Assembly: GCA_039566865.1 (NCBI GenBank)
Contig: CM076943.1
Location: forward strand, 13,502,001-13,566,000
Reading direction: 5' to 3'
DNA from: Aurelia coerulea
Lineage: Eukaryota; Cnidaria; Scyphozoa; Semaeostomeae; Ulmaridae
Length of the DNA: 64,000 nucleotides
Position numbers and translations under genes: made by a program. Below the pieces are notes generated by a model. That model had not been told where the DNA came from and did no database searches. It worked only from the letters and a program-made list of their open reading frames with translations. This document shows, in pieces, positions 31,081 through 41,778 of the stretch. How positions within the stretch are numbered: position 1 is the first letter of the stretch; the number at the start of each line of letters is the position of its first letter.

Positions 31081-34000
31081 ACTTTGGCTTAGAATGCATC
31101 TCCCAATATCATACTTGCCACTAGCGACAAGAAAACTTTGATAGTTTTGTGACAGTTATCCTATGAATTAGAGCATGAGGAAAATTTTAGAACAAAGATC
31201 CTTTACTTTGGCTTAAGATGCATCTCCCAATATCATGCTTGCCATTAGCGACAAGAAAAACTTTGCTAGTTTTGTGACAGTTATCCCATGAATTAGAGCA
31301 TGAGGAAAATTTTTGAAGAAAGATCCTTTACTTTGGCTTAGAATGTATCTCCCAATATCACGCTTGCCATTAGCGACAAGAAAAACTTTGATAGTTTTGT
31401 GACAGTTATCCTATGAATTAGAGCATGAGGAAAATTTTAGAACAAAGATCCTTTACTTTGGCTTAAGATGCATCTCCCAATATCATGCTTGCCATTAGCG
31501 ACAAGAAAAACTTTGCTAGTTTTGTGACAGTTATCCTATGAATTAGAGCATGAGGAAAATTTTAGAAGAAAGATCCTTTAGGTTGGCTTAGAATGCATCT
31601 CCTAATCCCAGGGGGGACACTTGGCACATACGCATACGGGGGGTTCAGTCCGAGAAATTTTCAGGAACCCCAAAAATATCAGTTTAGCTTCATCACAACC
31701 CAAAAATATCAGCTCATTTTATACCTTGACATCTGTAAACGAGCATAAAATATCATGGAACAATGCAAATTGAAGCCAGGATTGCCTCTAAAGAACCCAG
31801 AAATATCATTTTTACAATATTTGATGCCCAAAAATATCAAAAACATAATTTCAATTTATTTGGACCCAAAAATATCACTTTCAGCAATATTCTTACCCAA
31901 AAATATCGGACTTACCTCCCCGTATGTGCATGTGCTGAGTGCCCCCCCTGGGCTCCTAATATCACGCTTGCCATCAGTGACAAGAAAACTTTGATAGTTT
32001 TGTGACAGTTATCCTTTGAATAAAAGCACGAATCACGAGGAAAATTTTTGAAGAAAGATCTTTTACTTTGGCTTAGGATGCATCTCCCAATATCATGCTT
32101 CCCATTAGCGACAAGAAAAACTTTGATAATTTTGTGACAGTTATCCCATGAATTAGAGCATGAGGAAAATTTTTGAAGAAAGATCCTTTACTTTGGCTTA
32201 GAATGCATCTCCCAATATCATACTTGCCACTAGCGACAAGAAAACTTTCATAGTTTTGTGACAGTTATCCTATGAATTAGAGCATGAGGAAAATTTTAGA
32301 ACAAAGATCCTTTACTTTGGCTTAAGATGCATCTCCCAATATCATGCTTGCCATTAGCGACAAGAAAAACTTTGCTAGTTTTGTGACAGTTATCCTATGA
32401 ATTAGAGCATGAGGAAAATTTTAGAAGAAAGATCCTTTACTTTGGCTTAGAATGCATCTCCTAATATCACGCTTGCCATCAGTGACAAGAAAACTTGGAT
32501 AGTTTTGTGACAGTTATCCTATGAATAAAAGCACGATGCACGAAGAAAATTTTTGAAGAAAGATCTTTTACTTTGGCTTAGGATGCATCTCCCAATATCA
32601 TGCTTGCTATTAGCGACAAGAAAAACGTTGATAGTTTTGTGACAGTTATCCCATGAATTAGAGCATGAGGACAATTTTTGAAGAAAGATCCTTTACTTTG
32701 GCTTAGAATGCATCTCCCAATATCATGCTTGCTATTAGCGACAAGAAAAACTTTGATAGTTTTGTGACAGTTATCCCATGAATTAGAGCATGAGGACAAT
32801 TTTTGAAGAAAGATCCTTTACTTTGGCTTAGAATGCATCTCCCAATATTATGCTTGCCATTAGCGACAAGAAAAACTTTGATAGTTTTGTGACAGTTATC
32901 CCATGAATTACAGCATGAGGAAAATTTTCGAAGAAAAATCTTTTACTTTGGCTTAGAATGCAACTCCCAATATCATACTTGCCACTAGCGACAAGAAAAC
33001 TTTGATAGTTTTGTGACAGTTATTCTATGAATTAGAGCATGAGGAAAATTTTAGAACAAAGATCCTTTACTTTGGCTTAGAATACATCTCCCAATATCAT
33101 GCTTGCCATCAGTGACAAGAAAAACTTTGCTAGTTTTGTGACTTTTATCCTATGAATTAGAGCATGAGGAAAATTTTAGAAGAAAGATCCTTTACTTTGG
33201 CTTAGAATGCATCTCCTAATATCATGCTTGCCATCAGTGACAAGAAAAATTTTGATAGTTTCGTGACGGTTATCCTGCGAATCAGAGCGCGAGGAAAATT
33301 TTAGAAAAAAGATCCTTTACTTTGGCTTAGAATGCATCTCCTAATATCACGCTTGCCATCAGTGACAAGAAAACTTTGATAGTTTTGTGACAGTTATCCT
33401 ATGAATAAAAGCACGATGCACGAGGAAAATTTTTGAAGAAAGATCTTTTACTTTGGCTTAGGATGCATCTCCCAATATCATGCTTGCCATTAGCGACAAG
33501 AAAAACTTTGATAGTTTTGTGACAGTTATCCCATGAATTAGAGCATGAGGACAATTTTTGAAGAAAGATCCTTTACTTTGGCTTAGAATGCATCTCCCAA
33601 TATTATGCTTGCCATTAGCGACAAGAAAAACTTGGATAGTTTTGTGACAGTTATCCCATGAATTAGAGCATGAGGAAAATTTTCGAAGAAAGATCTTTTC
33701 CTTTGGCTTAGAATGCAACTCCCAATATCATACTTGCCACTAGCGACAAGAAAACTTTGATAGTTTTGTGACAGTTATCCTATGAATTAGAGCATGAGGA
33801 AAATTTTAGAACAAAGATCCTTTACTTTGGCTTAAGATGCATCTCCCAATATCATGCTTGCCATTAGCGACAAGAAAAACTTTGCAAGTTTTGTGACTTT
33901 TATCCTATGAATTAGAGCATGAGGAAAATTTTAGAAGAAAGATCCTTTACTTTGGCTTAGAATGCATCTCCTAATATCATGCTTGCCATCAGTGACAAGA

Positions 34001-34490
34001 AAAATTTTGATAGTTTCGTGACGGTTATCCTGCGAATCAGAGCGCGAGGAAAATTTTAGAAAAAAGATCCTTTACTTTAGCTTAGAATGCATCTCCTAAT
34101 ATCACGCTTGCTATCAGTGACAAGAAAACTTTGATAGTTTTGTGACAGTTATCCTATGAATAAAAGCACGATGCACGAGGAAAATTTTTGAAGAAAGATC
34201 TTTTACTTTGGCTTAGGATGCATCTCCCAATATCATGCTTGCCATTAGCGACAAGAAAAACTTTGATAGTTTTGTGACAGTTATCCCATGAATTAGAGCA
34301 TGAGGAAAATTTTTGAAGAAAGATCCTTTACTTTGGCTTAGAATGTATCTCCCAATATCACGCTTGCCATTAGCGACAAGAAAAACTTTGATAATTTTGT
34401 GACAGTTATCCCATGAATTAGAGCATGAGGAAAATTTTAGAAGAAAGATCTTTTACTTTGGCTTAGAATGCAACTCCCAATATCAATACC
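31081..34490 (-). repeat. 125-bp satellite array with 755-bp higher-order repeat
   Basis: About 24 tandem monomers marked by GATCCTTTACTTTGGCTTAG; starts fall at 31,197, 31,322, 31,447, 31,572, then after an insertion 32,057 and onward to 34,447, mostly 125 bp apart. Variant monomers recur exactly 755 bp apart: GCAACTCCC at 32,961, 33,716 and 34,471; TGCGAATCAGAGCGCG at about 33,279 and 34,034; and the 131-bp variants with GATGCACGAGG at 33,311-33,442 and 34,066-34,197. So six monomers form a higher-order unit. Short minus-strand frames across it are artefacts of the repeat. Confidence 0.95.
31607..31952. mobile_element. G-run terminal-repeat element inserted in the satellite, duplication CTCCTAAT
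   Basis: Starts CCCAGGGGGGACACTTGGCA, then CATACGCATACGGGGGG; the right end reverse-complements to CCCAGGGGGGGCACTCAGCA, then CATGCACATACGGGG. CTCCTAAT flanks both sides exactly (31,599-31,606 and 31,953-31,960), and the satellite monomer resumes after it. The interior iterates CCCAAAAATATCA at least six times. 346 bp, non-coding. Confidence 0.9.
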
Positions 34491-34663
34491 ATTTCGTCAA
34501 AACCCATTATTAAGGTTTCAGGACAGTAAAACCAACCCATTTCTATTGGAATCACTGCATTTTGAGACCCATATTTAGGGATTTTGAAGCTTTCGAACCC
34601 ATCCTTATGGGCGGCACGTCCCCGTTCGGCTACATATAGGAGTCACCCCCCCGGGATCAACAT

Positions 34664-36021
34664 TCCTTTGATGCCAAATTCTTTTCTGACGTAATAGAAG
34701 GTATGTTGTTATGACAGGTACAGCAAGGAGAGCAACGGATGCCTTGCTTTCATCTTGAAGTGCAAATAAACGCAGTGAAGAGAGGCGGACTCCGTGTGTG
34801 AATTGTAGCAGGTATCATGTTTTATATTATTCATATCATATCTATAGCAATTTGTCTTGCTTTCCTTCTGTGCTAGATTTTGAGGTAAGCTTTAATCAAA
34901 CTTCGAAGATCTTTTAATCTTGAACACTCGCTGCAACGTACAAAAAGTATTCTGGCAGCCAAAACAAAATGGCGTCGAAGTTTGACTTAGCAAGGAGGAA
35001 ATGAAAAATGTTATCACATAAAAAATGCGAGAGTTGGCTTCGAGGAGAAAAAGCAACAGAAAATAAAGTAGTAGTGGTAGTAGTTGCTGCACCATATTGT
35101 AAATGGTTTCGCATGAAGGTGAAATTGTGGTTTTAGGCGGTAAATAAAGTGCTGGCTGAGATGTTTATCTGATTGATGTGATTCACTTGGGTGGGGTGAT
35201 ATTAATTATAAAACGAATGTAAACATTTATACTTATGTAAATAATACAGGACGAACAGGCACAAACTAGATTTGTGATTCGTATTTCTGTTAGAAACAGT
35301 TCTTTCATTGCAAACATATTTAGACCGGGGGGAGGGCGTTTTTCGCACCCCATCCCACCAGCAAGCTTTCTCAAATATCTCCGCCGCTGTTGTAGATATT
35401 GTGCTACAACTTCTTGAATTTTCCTAAAATTTAATTGGCCATCAAACTTTAAAAGTTTCCTTGTCCATTGTTGTACTACATTACCTTCAGAAGCCTTCAG
35501 ATTCCTATTTGGAGAGTCCTCACAAAGAAAATCCTCTCTAAATTCTTGCAAATAGTGCTAATGATAAAGTTACATGTACCATTCGATTGGTCTTGAAGAG
35601 TGCTTTCATTTGATATATAATTTATTTATATCTTCTGTCATCAGCAACTTTTGAAATCCATGATGTCATTTATCTTTGTGAGGGAATAGAATGAATGAAT
35701 TAGGGCAATATATCTCAAAATGTGCAGAAAACAGTGTCAGATTCCTTATTATTAACTATTTTCACTAATTGGAAGTCTAAAAATCGAAAATAATTCACAA
35801 TTGAAATCTCAATTAGTCCATCATTCAATTGCTAATTGCTCTTAATTAGCAAGAGTTGCTTAAATTGAAATTTTCTTGTGTAAATATCTTTCTCTACTCT
35901 CATTTGCTACTTCTGGCCACAATTCTGCCTGTTATTTCATGTTAATCTGGACGATATTTGCTTTTTAAGTCAGTAGCTCAATTTTGACAATTTTCCCATT
36001 GTTTTTGGTTGGCTAGCAACG
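34664..36021. other. No recognised gene; one unassigned minus-strand frame
   Basis: A 122-codon frame on the minus strand (35,551-35,183, opening with TTG and not ATG) contains QQWTRKLLKFDGQLNFRKIQ and a basic QQRRRYLRKL segment. I do not recognise it. Its 3' part runs into a G-run sequence (CGGGGGGAGGGCGTTTTTCG near 35,326) like the one inside the 36-kb duplication. It could be a decayed exon or chance. Confidence 0.25.
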
Positions 36022-36522
36022 ACCCACATGACCAATTAGACCTCTATTGTTGTTTTTGTAAAGCTAATTATCCAAAGAACAATTGTCATAAGTTTCATTG
36101 TTATATCTCTTGTAGTTTTTAAGAAAGAGAGGGGGGGGGGGGGCGAAAAACGCCTGGTCCTGGCCAAAAATATCAAAATTTTTACCTGGTCCAAATAGGA
36201 ACCTTATAACATCCCCCTTCGAGTTAAATACCAAGGTGAATTTAGTTCGGAGGTCCCAATGCTAATGATCTGTGAGTAATAGCGATCGTTAGGAAGTATT
36301 AGGATTGATGCACATCGAAAAGAGCTATTAGGAGCATATGGAAGAGTCAGCAAGTGTTTGGCAACCCCTTGTTACTGCATCACGAAATCAAAATCGATGC
36401 ATTTTTTATCTCATCATGATCGCTGGATGCAGTTGTTTCTTTCAAATGCATTCATTTTCAGTCAAGCATAAATTGTTGCGTTGGTAACCCTTTTGAAATC
36501 AGACAACTACATTCCACAAAAC
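36022..36522 (+). repeat. 501-bp tandem duplication, copy 1
   Basis: Begins ACCCACATGACCAATTAGAC and ends CATTCCACAAAAC. Base-for-base the same as the next copy apart from one G in a 12-13 G run, as far as I can read. It contains the G run plus CGAAAAACGCCTGGTCC and AAAAATATCAAAATTTTTAC, words of the G-run element family. Confidence 0.95.
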
Positions 36523-37022
36523 ACCCACATGACCAATTAGACCTCTATTGTTGTTTTTGTAAAGCTAATTATCCAAAGAACAATTGTCATAAGTTTCATT
36601 GTTATATCTCTTGTAGTTTTTAAGAAAGAGAGGGGGGGGGGGGCGAAAAACGCCTGGTCCTGGCCAAAAATATCAAAATTTTTACCTGGTCCAAATAGGA
36701 ACCTTATAACATCCCCCTTCGAGTTAAATACCAAGGTGAATTTAGTTCGGAGGTCCCAATGCTAATGATCTGTGAGTAATAGCGATCGTTAGGAAGTATT
36801 AGGATTGATGCACATCGAAAAGAGCTATTAGGAGCATATGGAAGAGTCAGCAAGTGTTTGGCAACCCCTTGTTACTGCATCACGAAATCAAAATCGATGC
36901 ATTTTTTATCTCATCATGATCGCTGGATGCAGTTGTTTCTTTCAAATGCATTCATTTTCAGTCAAGCATAAATTGTTGCGTTGGTAACCCTTTTGAAATC
37001 AGACAACTACATTCCACAAAAC
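36523..37022 (+). repeat. 501-bp tandem duplication, copy 2 (500 bp)
   Basis: Immediately follows copy 1. The near-identity implies a very recent duplication or an assembly duplication of two haplotypes. Confidence 0.95.
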
Positions 37023-37805
37023 AAAAGATAGATTCGTTCCCACTGCGCTTATTCCATGGTTACATCATTGTCCTCACCGAGCTCGTTGCATTCTTAGAAT
37101 CAAAGGTGAAACTATGGGAAGCTCGCGGAACGAACTGCGATCCCCGTTCTTTTCAAGCTGTACGCATTGCGAATTGCAATGCAGGGTAAGATGTTAGCCC
37201 AGGGTAAGAAGGAGCCAAAGATACGTGACAAGTTGAGTTTCAGGCCCCAGGAAACGAAAAAGCTAATTGGAAAGTTTGTCATGTACTGTGTCTAGGACGC
37301 AAGAGTCTCTTTTTGTGAATTTGAGTTTGTTGCCACTCACAGCAACAGCAATAAACATTTCATTGTTCCCACCACAGAACTGCATCGAGCTGGTTTTCCA
37401 AAACAGGAGTGAGTAGTGGGAGTGAAAAGTTTCAATGGATTTTGTCCAAGGGGTCAAGAATTCGCTTCCCTGGGTCTGGTTAGCAGGCTATCGCTTCCCT
37501 GGCTTCCAATAACCTCACGCACACGCGATGAACTTCATACAGGGAACCAGGCTGATGTAGATCAGAGTGGCACTTCATTCATTCATTCAAGAAAGCGTAC
37601 GTGGTTTTTGCAGAACAAAGGACTTTTGCGAATTTTATGAATTTTCCATTGTCATGACTTTTCTTGAAAACAGAAGGATTTTTGCCACAGGTTTACGAGA
37701 TTTTTTGGGAGTGAAATGCCCCTCGGCGCTCTGGAAGTCACAGACTTCTGCTTTCTGAATTTAACGACACAAACAGATGTGATGTTTGGAGATCATTGAT
37801 GTGTG
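37023..37805. other. No supported feature
   Basis: Short frames on both strands, none recognised. No repeat arms were noticed. Confidence 0.3.
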
Positions 37806-37816
37806 ACTTAGATCTC

Positions 37817-37899
37817 ACCCTGGGTACTAGAGCCAAAAATGATAAAAACATTTTTTTATTTTTTAATCTTATTATTTTTTTGGCTCTGGTACCCAGGGT
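37817..37899. mobile_element. 83-bp Mutator-like MITE, duplication ACTTAGATCTC
   Basis: Ends ACCCTGGGTACTAGAGCC and GGCTCTGGTACCCAGGGT are inverted with one mismatch. ACTTAGATCTC (11 bp) flanks both sides exactly (37,806-37,816 and 37,900-37,910). The interior is only an A/T-rich loop. Duplication length fits Mutator-like elements. Confidence 0.85.
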
Positions 37900-38204
37900 A
37901 CTTAGATCTCACAAAATTTCAGCAGGTTTGCCATCAGAAATTTATTTGTTATGGATTGAAAACTGAAAAATGAAACAGTTGAAAAAACATAAAATTTTAG
38001 GAATTAACTTTCGCGAATCGGTAAAAATTAGGAATTTCGCGTGAATTCACTTTCGCCACTTTGGTTTCATTTTTATTAACTCAAATGTCCCTTGACTCTT
38101 CGATGATTCGTCCGAAACTTCCATACATATGCTTGTTGGTAGTATATTTCGAAAGGGTTGTTGTAAAAACAAGATCATATTTGATAATAACAGGAGGAGT
38201 ATCA

Positions 38205-38574
38205 ATACACATATTTTCTTATAAGAAACTGCTTAAAAGAAACTCAACTCTCAGATCGCCAAAAATTTAAGAAACTCCAGTACTGGGAAAATATAAGCTA
38301 AGCAACTATTTATTTTGATAAAGGAAATTCTCGACATGGTTTTACTTTACTTTCACTTGTTTCCTGTATCATATTACTCGTAAGGTACTTGAGTAATGTC
38401 TAAACATTGGAAAGGCTTAACAAACCTTGTTTTGAAATGTTCACGAGGGCACATGAAGATTTTTATGGAACCTCTAAGAAACTCGTAAGAAACTCTGAGT
38501 ACTCAAAATCTGATAATTTTAAGAAACTTCCAGTACTGGCCGGAATTCTTAGTTTCTTATAAAAAAAATACGTA
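38205..38574. mobile_element. ATAAGAAAC-family element
   Basis: Left ATACACATATTTTCTTATAA then GAAACT; right AGTTTCTTATAAAAAAAATA then CGTA, inverted. Internal TTTAAGAAACT and CAGTACTGG motifs lie near both ends. The centre contains ATCATATTACTCGTAAGGTA, also found at about 62,120 outside a half-copy. 370 bp, non-coding. Confidence 0.7.
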
Positions 38575-38817
38575 GATTTGATCAATTAAATATTCGATTC
38601 TGTATTTTGGAAAATTTCACGGGAATGTACTTTCGAATTTCTGCTAAAAATACGAAAAACACGAGAGTTTCTTCTCGCGAAAGTACACACGGAAGCGCAG
38701 TCGTTCCGTTTCACATTGTTCCTTTCCGAAAAGTGGAACGCTCAGGGGTTGCTTTCACATGGGAACTCTTCAAATAGCATCGTTCCGTTCCAAAAAGTGG
38801 AACGATCGACGTATATA

Positions 38818-39070
38818 GAACGCCGTTTGCACAAAAATGACATAAACATAGTTTATGTTACATAAACTATGTTTATGTGCACATAAACTCAGTTTATGTA
38901 ACATAAACATAGTTTATGTGCACATAAACATAGTTTATGTACATAAACTATGTTTATGTGCACAAAAATGGACATAAACTATGTTTATGTACATAAACTA
39001 TGTTTATGTGCACATAAACATAGTTTATGTACATAAACATAGTTTATGTCCATTTTTGTGCAAACGGCGT
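38818..39070. mobile_element. Foldback element of ACATAAAC palindromes
   Basis: Outer inverted ends GAACGCCGTTTGCACAAAAA and its reverse complement at 39,048-39,070. Between them about nine palindromic units of the form ACATAAACATAGTTTATGT are joined by GTGCAC or TGTAC. The whole could fold into a multi-hairpin structure. No coding capacity. A flanking duplication is not clear. Confidence 0.8.
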
Positions 39071-40064
39071 GGTGCCCATTGTTCTGAGACGCGTCTAAAT
39101 TATTCCCTGAGGATCAGTTTGCAAATTACGGCACTCTTTCTTGTGAATGCTTGGGAGAATTTAGAGTGAAGTCGGTTAACACGTTCCTCATAAAAGAAGG
39201 GAAAGACAGCATGCGCCGCGTCAATCTTGCACAGATTTGTTTCGAATATTGTTGGAAAGTATGGAAATTACGTTTTATTTGTCTTTGCGTTTTCGGGCCT
39301 AAATAAATTATGATTAACGGTAAAATTAATTCTATGAATACTATGAAGCTAAACAAGGAGTCTTGTTCGCGAAGAATTAGGCCCAAAGTTAAGAAATCGA
39401 AATACAAAGTTCAGAGCCCAGGGGGTGGGGTACCCGTAAAAAATTCGTGACGACATAAAAAATTGCCAAAACTATTTGAGAGCTTAGTCTACTTAACCCT
39501 TTTGCAAAAGTGTTCACAATAGATTATATTTGATTCTGCAATAGGGTTTACAAGAAGTCTGAAACATAGATTTTTATTTTTAATGTTGAAAAAGCGTTTC
39601 ATGATTCAGTTTTTAAATTTTTTTTTAACGTTTGGTAACCATTATGAATTCGCAAAATTTGCACATCTCAAGATAAAATTTTCAATCGACTTTTTTACTA
39701 CATATTCTGCAAGGTTCAATCTTTCAAACAAAACAAAGATCATGAAAATCGAGTGAGTGCAAGCTAAGAAATTTGAATTTGAAATTTAGTGCTATTTTGT
39801 GCCCTTACCGTGCAAAGAAAGAGGCTTAAAGTACACTTTGTATGCCTAACTTGAAATAATACCTCAGGCTACGTTTAACAGTAGAAAAGTTTGTTTTGTA
39901 CAATTCTGATATTTTCATTTTTTGGCATTAATTACACTAAAATGGAAATCTGGGTCACAGTGCACAGGTGTTCTGAATGCGATAAACCCGCTATTGTTAC
40001 CGACGTGACGCTACAGGGACTCATTATGACTATGATTATGACGCCTTCTAGAACAATGACAATG
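39071..40064. other. No recognised gene; includes a solo G-run end
   Basis: CCCAGGGGGTGGGGTACCCG at 39,418 is one end of the CCCAGGGG family without a visible partner. A minus-strand frame at 39,407-39,126 has a hydrophobic stretch (FIVFIELILPLIIIYLG) but no recognised family. Confidence 0.35.
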
Positions 40065-40314
40065 ACGCCGTTTGCACAAAAATGGACATAAACTATGTTT
40101 ATGTACATAAACTATGTTTATGTGCACATAAACATAGTTTATGTACATAAACTAGGTTTATGTGCACAAAATTGGACATAAACTATGTTTATGTACATAA
40201 ACTATGTTTATGTGCACATAAACACAGTTTATGTACATAAACATAGTTTATGTGCACATAAACATAGTTTATGTAACATAAACTATGTTTGTGTCATTTT
40301 TGTGCAAACGGCGT
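40065..40314. mobile_element. Foldback element of ACATAAAC palindromes, second complete copy
   Basis: Same ends as the 38.8-kb copy (ACGCCGTTTGCACAAAAATG and inverse) and the same palindromic 19-bp units, about eight of them, arranged differently. Immediately outside the right end is TTCCATAG, matching TATGG outside the 6.4-kb copy, so the true terminus may be a few bases longer. Confidence 0.8.
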
Positions 40315-40670
40315 TCCATAGACAAGATGGAGCGGTACGATTGCGTTCCTGTGTGAGCGGGGAACTCATAGTGATAGTGAAAAAGGAAGGGAATGGTAGC
40401 AATTGCCAGTCAGGCCTATCCAGTGAAACAATTAAAAACAAATGCTGTGTTTCAAAGTAAAATATATTAAATCAAGGAAAGCTGCAAGAACTTCCCTTTG
40501 CAATGTCAATTTTTAGTAACAACAGGCTAGCTATGTTCCAAATACGGAGATACGGAGATATATGATACATAACAGTGCAGGGCAATGAAAATCTCATGTG
40601 CCAAAAACTGAACAGCAGTGCAAAATTTATCATACTATACAAGTCACTAGTTCAAATTGCCACAGTGCAA
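40315..40670. other. No supported feature
   Basis: Unique-looking sequence between two elements; nothing recognised. Confidence 0.3.
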
Positions 40671-40678
40671 ATGGATTC

Positions 40679-41101
40679 CCCAGGGGGGGGGGTACTCATT
40701 GACTTTCAATACGGGGGGGGGTCCATGCCAATATTTGGGGTCCGAAATGTTACGTCAAATCAATATTTGGGGTCTGTGAATTACAACATGGACCAAAATT
40801 CAATATTTGGGGTACACAATTCTGAAGAAAGGAAGAATGGCGCAATTTGGCCCTGAAGTTGCGAATCATGAGATAAATGTTTTGGTATTATCTAAAATCT
40901 GAGAAAAATCAAGAAGCTTTAATTGAAATCATTTAAAAACATTTTAGGGACCCCAGAAATAGATGGCAATATTTGGGGTCTCCAAAACATTAGACTCAAT
41001 ATTTGGGGTTCCCAACACATTAGGCTTAATATTTAGGGGTCAGCAAAGAAATAGTTGCATGGACCCCCCCGTATTGAAAGTTAGGGAGTACCTCCCCTGG
41101 G
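40679..41101. mobile_element. G-run terminal-repeat element, duplication ATGGATTC
   Basis: Starts CCCAGGGGGGG with GGTACTC and CTTTCAATACGGGGGG; the right end reverse-complements to CCCAGGGGAGGTACTCCCTA, then CTTTCAATACGGGGGG. ATGGATTC flanks both sides exactly (40,671-40,678 and 41,102-41,109). The interior iterates CAATATTTGGGGTC about eight times, in the same orientation. 423 bp, non-coding. Confidence 0.9.
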
Positions 41102-41109
41102 ATGGATTC

Positions 41110-41774
41110 TGAAATCCAGAAATTCACTTTTAGGCCAAAAATTGGGGATAGCAGTACTAATAAACCAGCCGCCGGCAAGAACAATAAGATCCACTGTTGA
41201 AATTGAAGGTACTATAACAAGACATTCGTTCACACGAAATTTGGTGAGCACAGCTTTATGGCGGCAGAGAAATACCCCAAGTTATAACTTGCCCCTGTTA
41301 CTTCTAGTCCTGGTCTCGCCTATTTTATCGAATAATGAGAATTTTAATATTCTAAATATAGCATCGTAACCAACGGCAACCATTATTTTACTGAAGTCAA
41401 GACAATGTGTATGCTTTTTCTTATTAATTGTTACAGACATTAATTTTAAATGTCTGCCAAAATTATGCTTACGCATATATCTAATAATATCCAATAAAAT
41501 TTGAAGGAAAAGTTTCAATTTCGTGCATGATTTTATAGTTTCAATCATCGTGGTAATAGTCATGATAATCATAACTTAATATCTTCTTGTTGCTATAGTA
41601 ACAATAACGACAGAGATAATGTAATTTAATCATGTGATTTTGATTGTTTGCAGCAAAGTCCATCTATTTACCTGTTTAAAGACAATAGCTACTATAACAG
41701 CAAAGAAAAAGAAGGGGGAAGGGTGGAATCAACTCCCAAGGTATTGACCGCCAGAAGTCCCATGTGAGACAGGG
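41110..41774. other. No supported feature
   Basis: A/T-rich; a minus-strand frame at 41,572-41,282 has no recognised domain. Confidence 0.3.
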
Positions 41775-41778
41775 TTAA

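Larger units (their letters stand above)
29921..34655. mobile_element. 4.7-kb G-run terminal-repeat element carrying a satellite array
   Basis: The left end starts CCCGGGGGGGGGGTTACTTG, then GACGGGGGCGTGCCGCCCA. The right end reverse-complements to CCCGGGGGGGTGACTCC, then ACGGGGACGTGCCGCCCAT. ATCAACAT occurs directly outside both (29,913-29,920 and 34,656-34,663). Everything between therefore appears to have arrived, or grown, inside one insertion. Subterminal regions repeat CATACCCACTTT- and AACCCAT-like motifs. The bulk is the 125-bp array; no transposase frame. 8-bp duplication suggests a hAT-type mechanism. A chance 8-bp match cannot be excluded, but matching ends and subterminal blocks argue against it. 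Confidence 0.75.

Noticed and set aside
33458..33718. Minus-strand frame in the satellite (also 32,578-32,799)
   Set aside because: Artefact of the 125-bp repeat; no independent coding evidence.
31081..34490. CRISPR-like array
   Set aside because: Monomers are contiguous 125-bp satellite units with no unique spacers, in a eukaryotic transposon context.
36537..36734. Minus-strand frame in the 36-kb duplication
   Set aside because: Crosses a G homopolymer and is present in only one copy's frame.
39126..39407. Minus-strand frame with a hydrophobic segment, GPCR-like at first sight
   Set aside because: One hydrophobic stretch only; no conserved receptor motif or exon borders could be defended.
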